This document shows positions 62,980-64,000 of a DNA stretch of 64,000 bases, piece after piece; the stretch's first letter is position 1, and each line of letters opens with the position of its first letter. The notes beneath the pieces are model-generated. The model had not been told where the DNA came from. It worked only from the letters and a program-made list of their open reading frames with translations, and searched no databases. This stretch comes from Melghirimyces profundicolus (lineage in GTDB: Bacteria > Bacillota > Bacilli > Thermoactinomycetales > DSM-45169). A program made the translations under genes and the position numbers. The stretch is from assembly GCF_003054245.1 (NCBI RefSeq), contig NZ_QBKR01000019.1, forward strand, positions 1-64,000, in the 5' to 3' direction.

Positions 62980-64000
62980 ATGAAAGCTGTGATCATGGCC
63001 GGAGGGAAAGGAACCCGTCTGCGCCCCCTGACCAACCGTCTTCCCAAGCCGATGGTTCCCCTTTTGGATAAACCTTGCATGGAGTACATCATCGAGCTGT
63101 TGAAGCGGCATGGGATCACGGATATCGCGGTGACGATGCAGTATCTGCCCCAGGTGATCCAAAGCCACTTCGGCGACGGATCGGATTTCGGGGTGAGACT
63201 GCACTATTTTGAAGAAGGTCATCCCCTTGGCACGGCGGGAAGCGTGAAGAACGCGGAGGCGTTCCTGGATGACACCTTCGTCGTGATCAGCGGAGACGCC
63301 CTGACGGATGTGGACCTGGGCCAAGCGGTCGCTTTCCACCGGGAACGAAAGACTTGGGGCACCCTTGTGCTGAGCCGGGTGGAGGTGCCGCTGGAGTACG
63401 GGGTGGTGATGACCCGGGAGGACGGGAAAATCACCCGATTCCTGGAGAAACCCAGTTGGAGCGAAGTGTTCAGCGATACGGTCAACACCGGCATTTACGT
63501 GATGGAGCCCCAAATCCTCTCCCTGTTCGAAAAAGGGAAGCCCTTCGACTTCAGCAAGGATCTGTTTCCCCTGATGATGGAGCGGCATCTGCCCCTTTAC
63601 GGACATGTGGCGGAAGCGTATTGGTCCGATATCGGCAACCTGAAGCAATACCGGCAAGCCCAGCAGGATTTGCTGGAGGGGCGGGTACAGGCGGATATCA
63701 AGGGGGAAGAGGTATTCCCGGGGATCTGGTTGGGCGAAGGGGCCGATGGGATCGATTGTTCTTCCGTCACCCCGCCGGTCTTCATCGGGGCGGGAAGCAC
63801 CGTTCACCCCGAAGCCCACATCGGTCCCCACACCGTGCTCGGTCAACAGAGCCGGGTGGAAGCCGGAGCCGCTGTGGTCCGGTCGGTCCTCTGGAACCGG
63901 ACATCCGTCGGGGAGGCGTCATCCTTGGATGGATCCACCCTGACCCACGGGGGGCGGGTGGGACCGGGAGCCATTCTGGAAGAGGAGACGGTGATCGGGG
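62980..64000 (+). CDS. Sugar-nucleotidyltransferase (GlmU/ManC/GlgC-like), partial
   Basis: At least 340 residues, running off the window end. MKAVIMAGGKGTRLRPLT and PKPMVPLLDKP are the nucleotide-binding signature of NDP-sugar pyrophosphorylases; SGDALTDVDL and EYGVVMTREDGKITRFLEKP follow; from about residue 245 there is a left-handed beta-helix (GAGSTVHPEAHIGPHTVLG). Several Firmicutes carry this as the first part of a mannose-1-phosphate guanylyltransferase/phosphomannomutase-like fusion; the rest lies outside the window. It could make the nucleotide sugar used by the upstream GT4 enzyme. ATG 62980 chosen; TTG 62968 is in frame. Confidence 0.88.
   Translation, partial: MKAVIMAGGKGTRLRPLTNRLPKPMVPLLDKPCMEYIIELLKRHGITDIAVTMQYLPQVIQSHFGDGSDFGVRLHYFEEGHPLGTAGSVKNAEAFLDDTFVVISGDALTDVDLGQAVAFHRERKTWGTLVLSRVEVPLEYGVVMTREDGKITRFLEKPSWSEVFSDTVNTGIYVMEPQILSLFEKGKPFDFSKDLFPLMMERHLPLYGHVAEAYWSDIGNLKQYRQAQQDLLEGRVQADIKGEEVFPGIWLGEGADGIDCSSVTPPVFIGAGSTVHPEAHIGPHTVLGQQSRVEAGAAVVRSVLWNRTSVGEASSLDGSTLTHGGRVGPGAILEEETVIG

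Noticed and set aside
60808-63846. 1012-residue antisense reading frame
   Set aside because: It is a shadow of the GH57-GT4 and nucleotidyltransferase genes; composition is Pro/His/Arg-rich, with no ribosome site or known domain. GC-rich codon bias opens such frames.

Overview
The window looks like a chromosomal segment of a spore-forming Gram-positive bacterium of the order Bacillales, most plausibly the family Thermoactinomycetaceae (Kroppenstedtia/Desmospora/Planifilum-like). This is an inference from three things: GC-rich coding sequence (judged by eye), strong Shine-Dalgarno sites with many GTG/TTG starts, and a gene order that tracks Bacillus subtilis around safA-yebC-ruvAB-queA-tgt-yajC-yrzE-yrbG-spoVB-comN-secDF-recJ-apt. 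No rRNA, tRNA, prophage, transposase or CRISPR array was seen.

Layout. 0-2.5 kb: a repeat element, an anchored golvesin-domain protein, and a fructosamine-kinase/low-molecular-weight phosphatase pair. 2.6-8.5 kb: an amino-acid operon (thrR-like, hom, thrC, thrB, pheA), then ilvE behind a consensus promoter and a ykkC-family riboswitch. 8.8-11 kb: secreted M6 metalloprotease. 11.1-15.4 kb: trehalose operon (PTS IICB, trehalose-6-phosphate hydrolase, TreR) with a TreR-type operator. 15.5-17.5 kb: small enzymes, including an APH-like kinase and a DinB protein. 17.9-20.8 kb: map, gnd and a VOC protein on the minus strand. 20.9-22.8 kb: lysine riboswitch and lysine permease. 22.8-25.5 kb: SGNH hydrolase plus ABC transporter. 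25.7-29.3 kb: SafA-like coat protein, CotS-like protein, yebC, and two fused gene remnants. 29.5-37.6 kb: a metal-homeostasis block (mntABCD, czrA-czcD, feoA and a split feoB). 37.7-40 kb: small membrane, coat-like and lipoprotein genes. 40-57 kb: the recombination / queuosine / Sec / sporulation block (ruvC, ruvA, ruvB, queA, tgt, yajC, spoVB, comN, secD, secF, CDF, recJ, apt). 57-59 kb: a small membrane protein, a frameshifted secreted protein and an MFS transporter. 59.4-64 kb: a glucan/sugar-nucleotide operon (DUF4912, GH57-GT4 fusion, sugar nucleotidyltransferase running off the end).

The most unusual feature is a family of five interspersed elements (1-400, 17570-17723, 41230-41478, 47281-47585, 53687-54043). 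Each full copy is a nested imperfect palindrome with matched ends (AAGCGTTGTGA / TCACAACGCTT). A 53-bp module inside one arm is present in 0, 1, 2 or at least 4 copies. One element separates ruvA from ruvB and three lie directly upstream of a start codon. Other points of interest are a ykkC-type riboswitch on ilvE that fits ppGpp sensing by context, DtxR/MntR-like boxes shared by mnt and feo, a true two-gene FeoB, an acetyltransferase/phosphoesterase deletion scar, and short genes that standard length cut-offs would miss.
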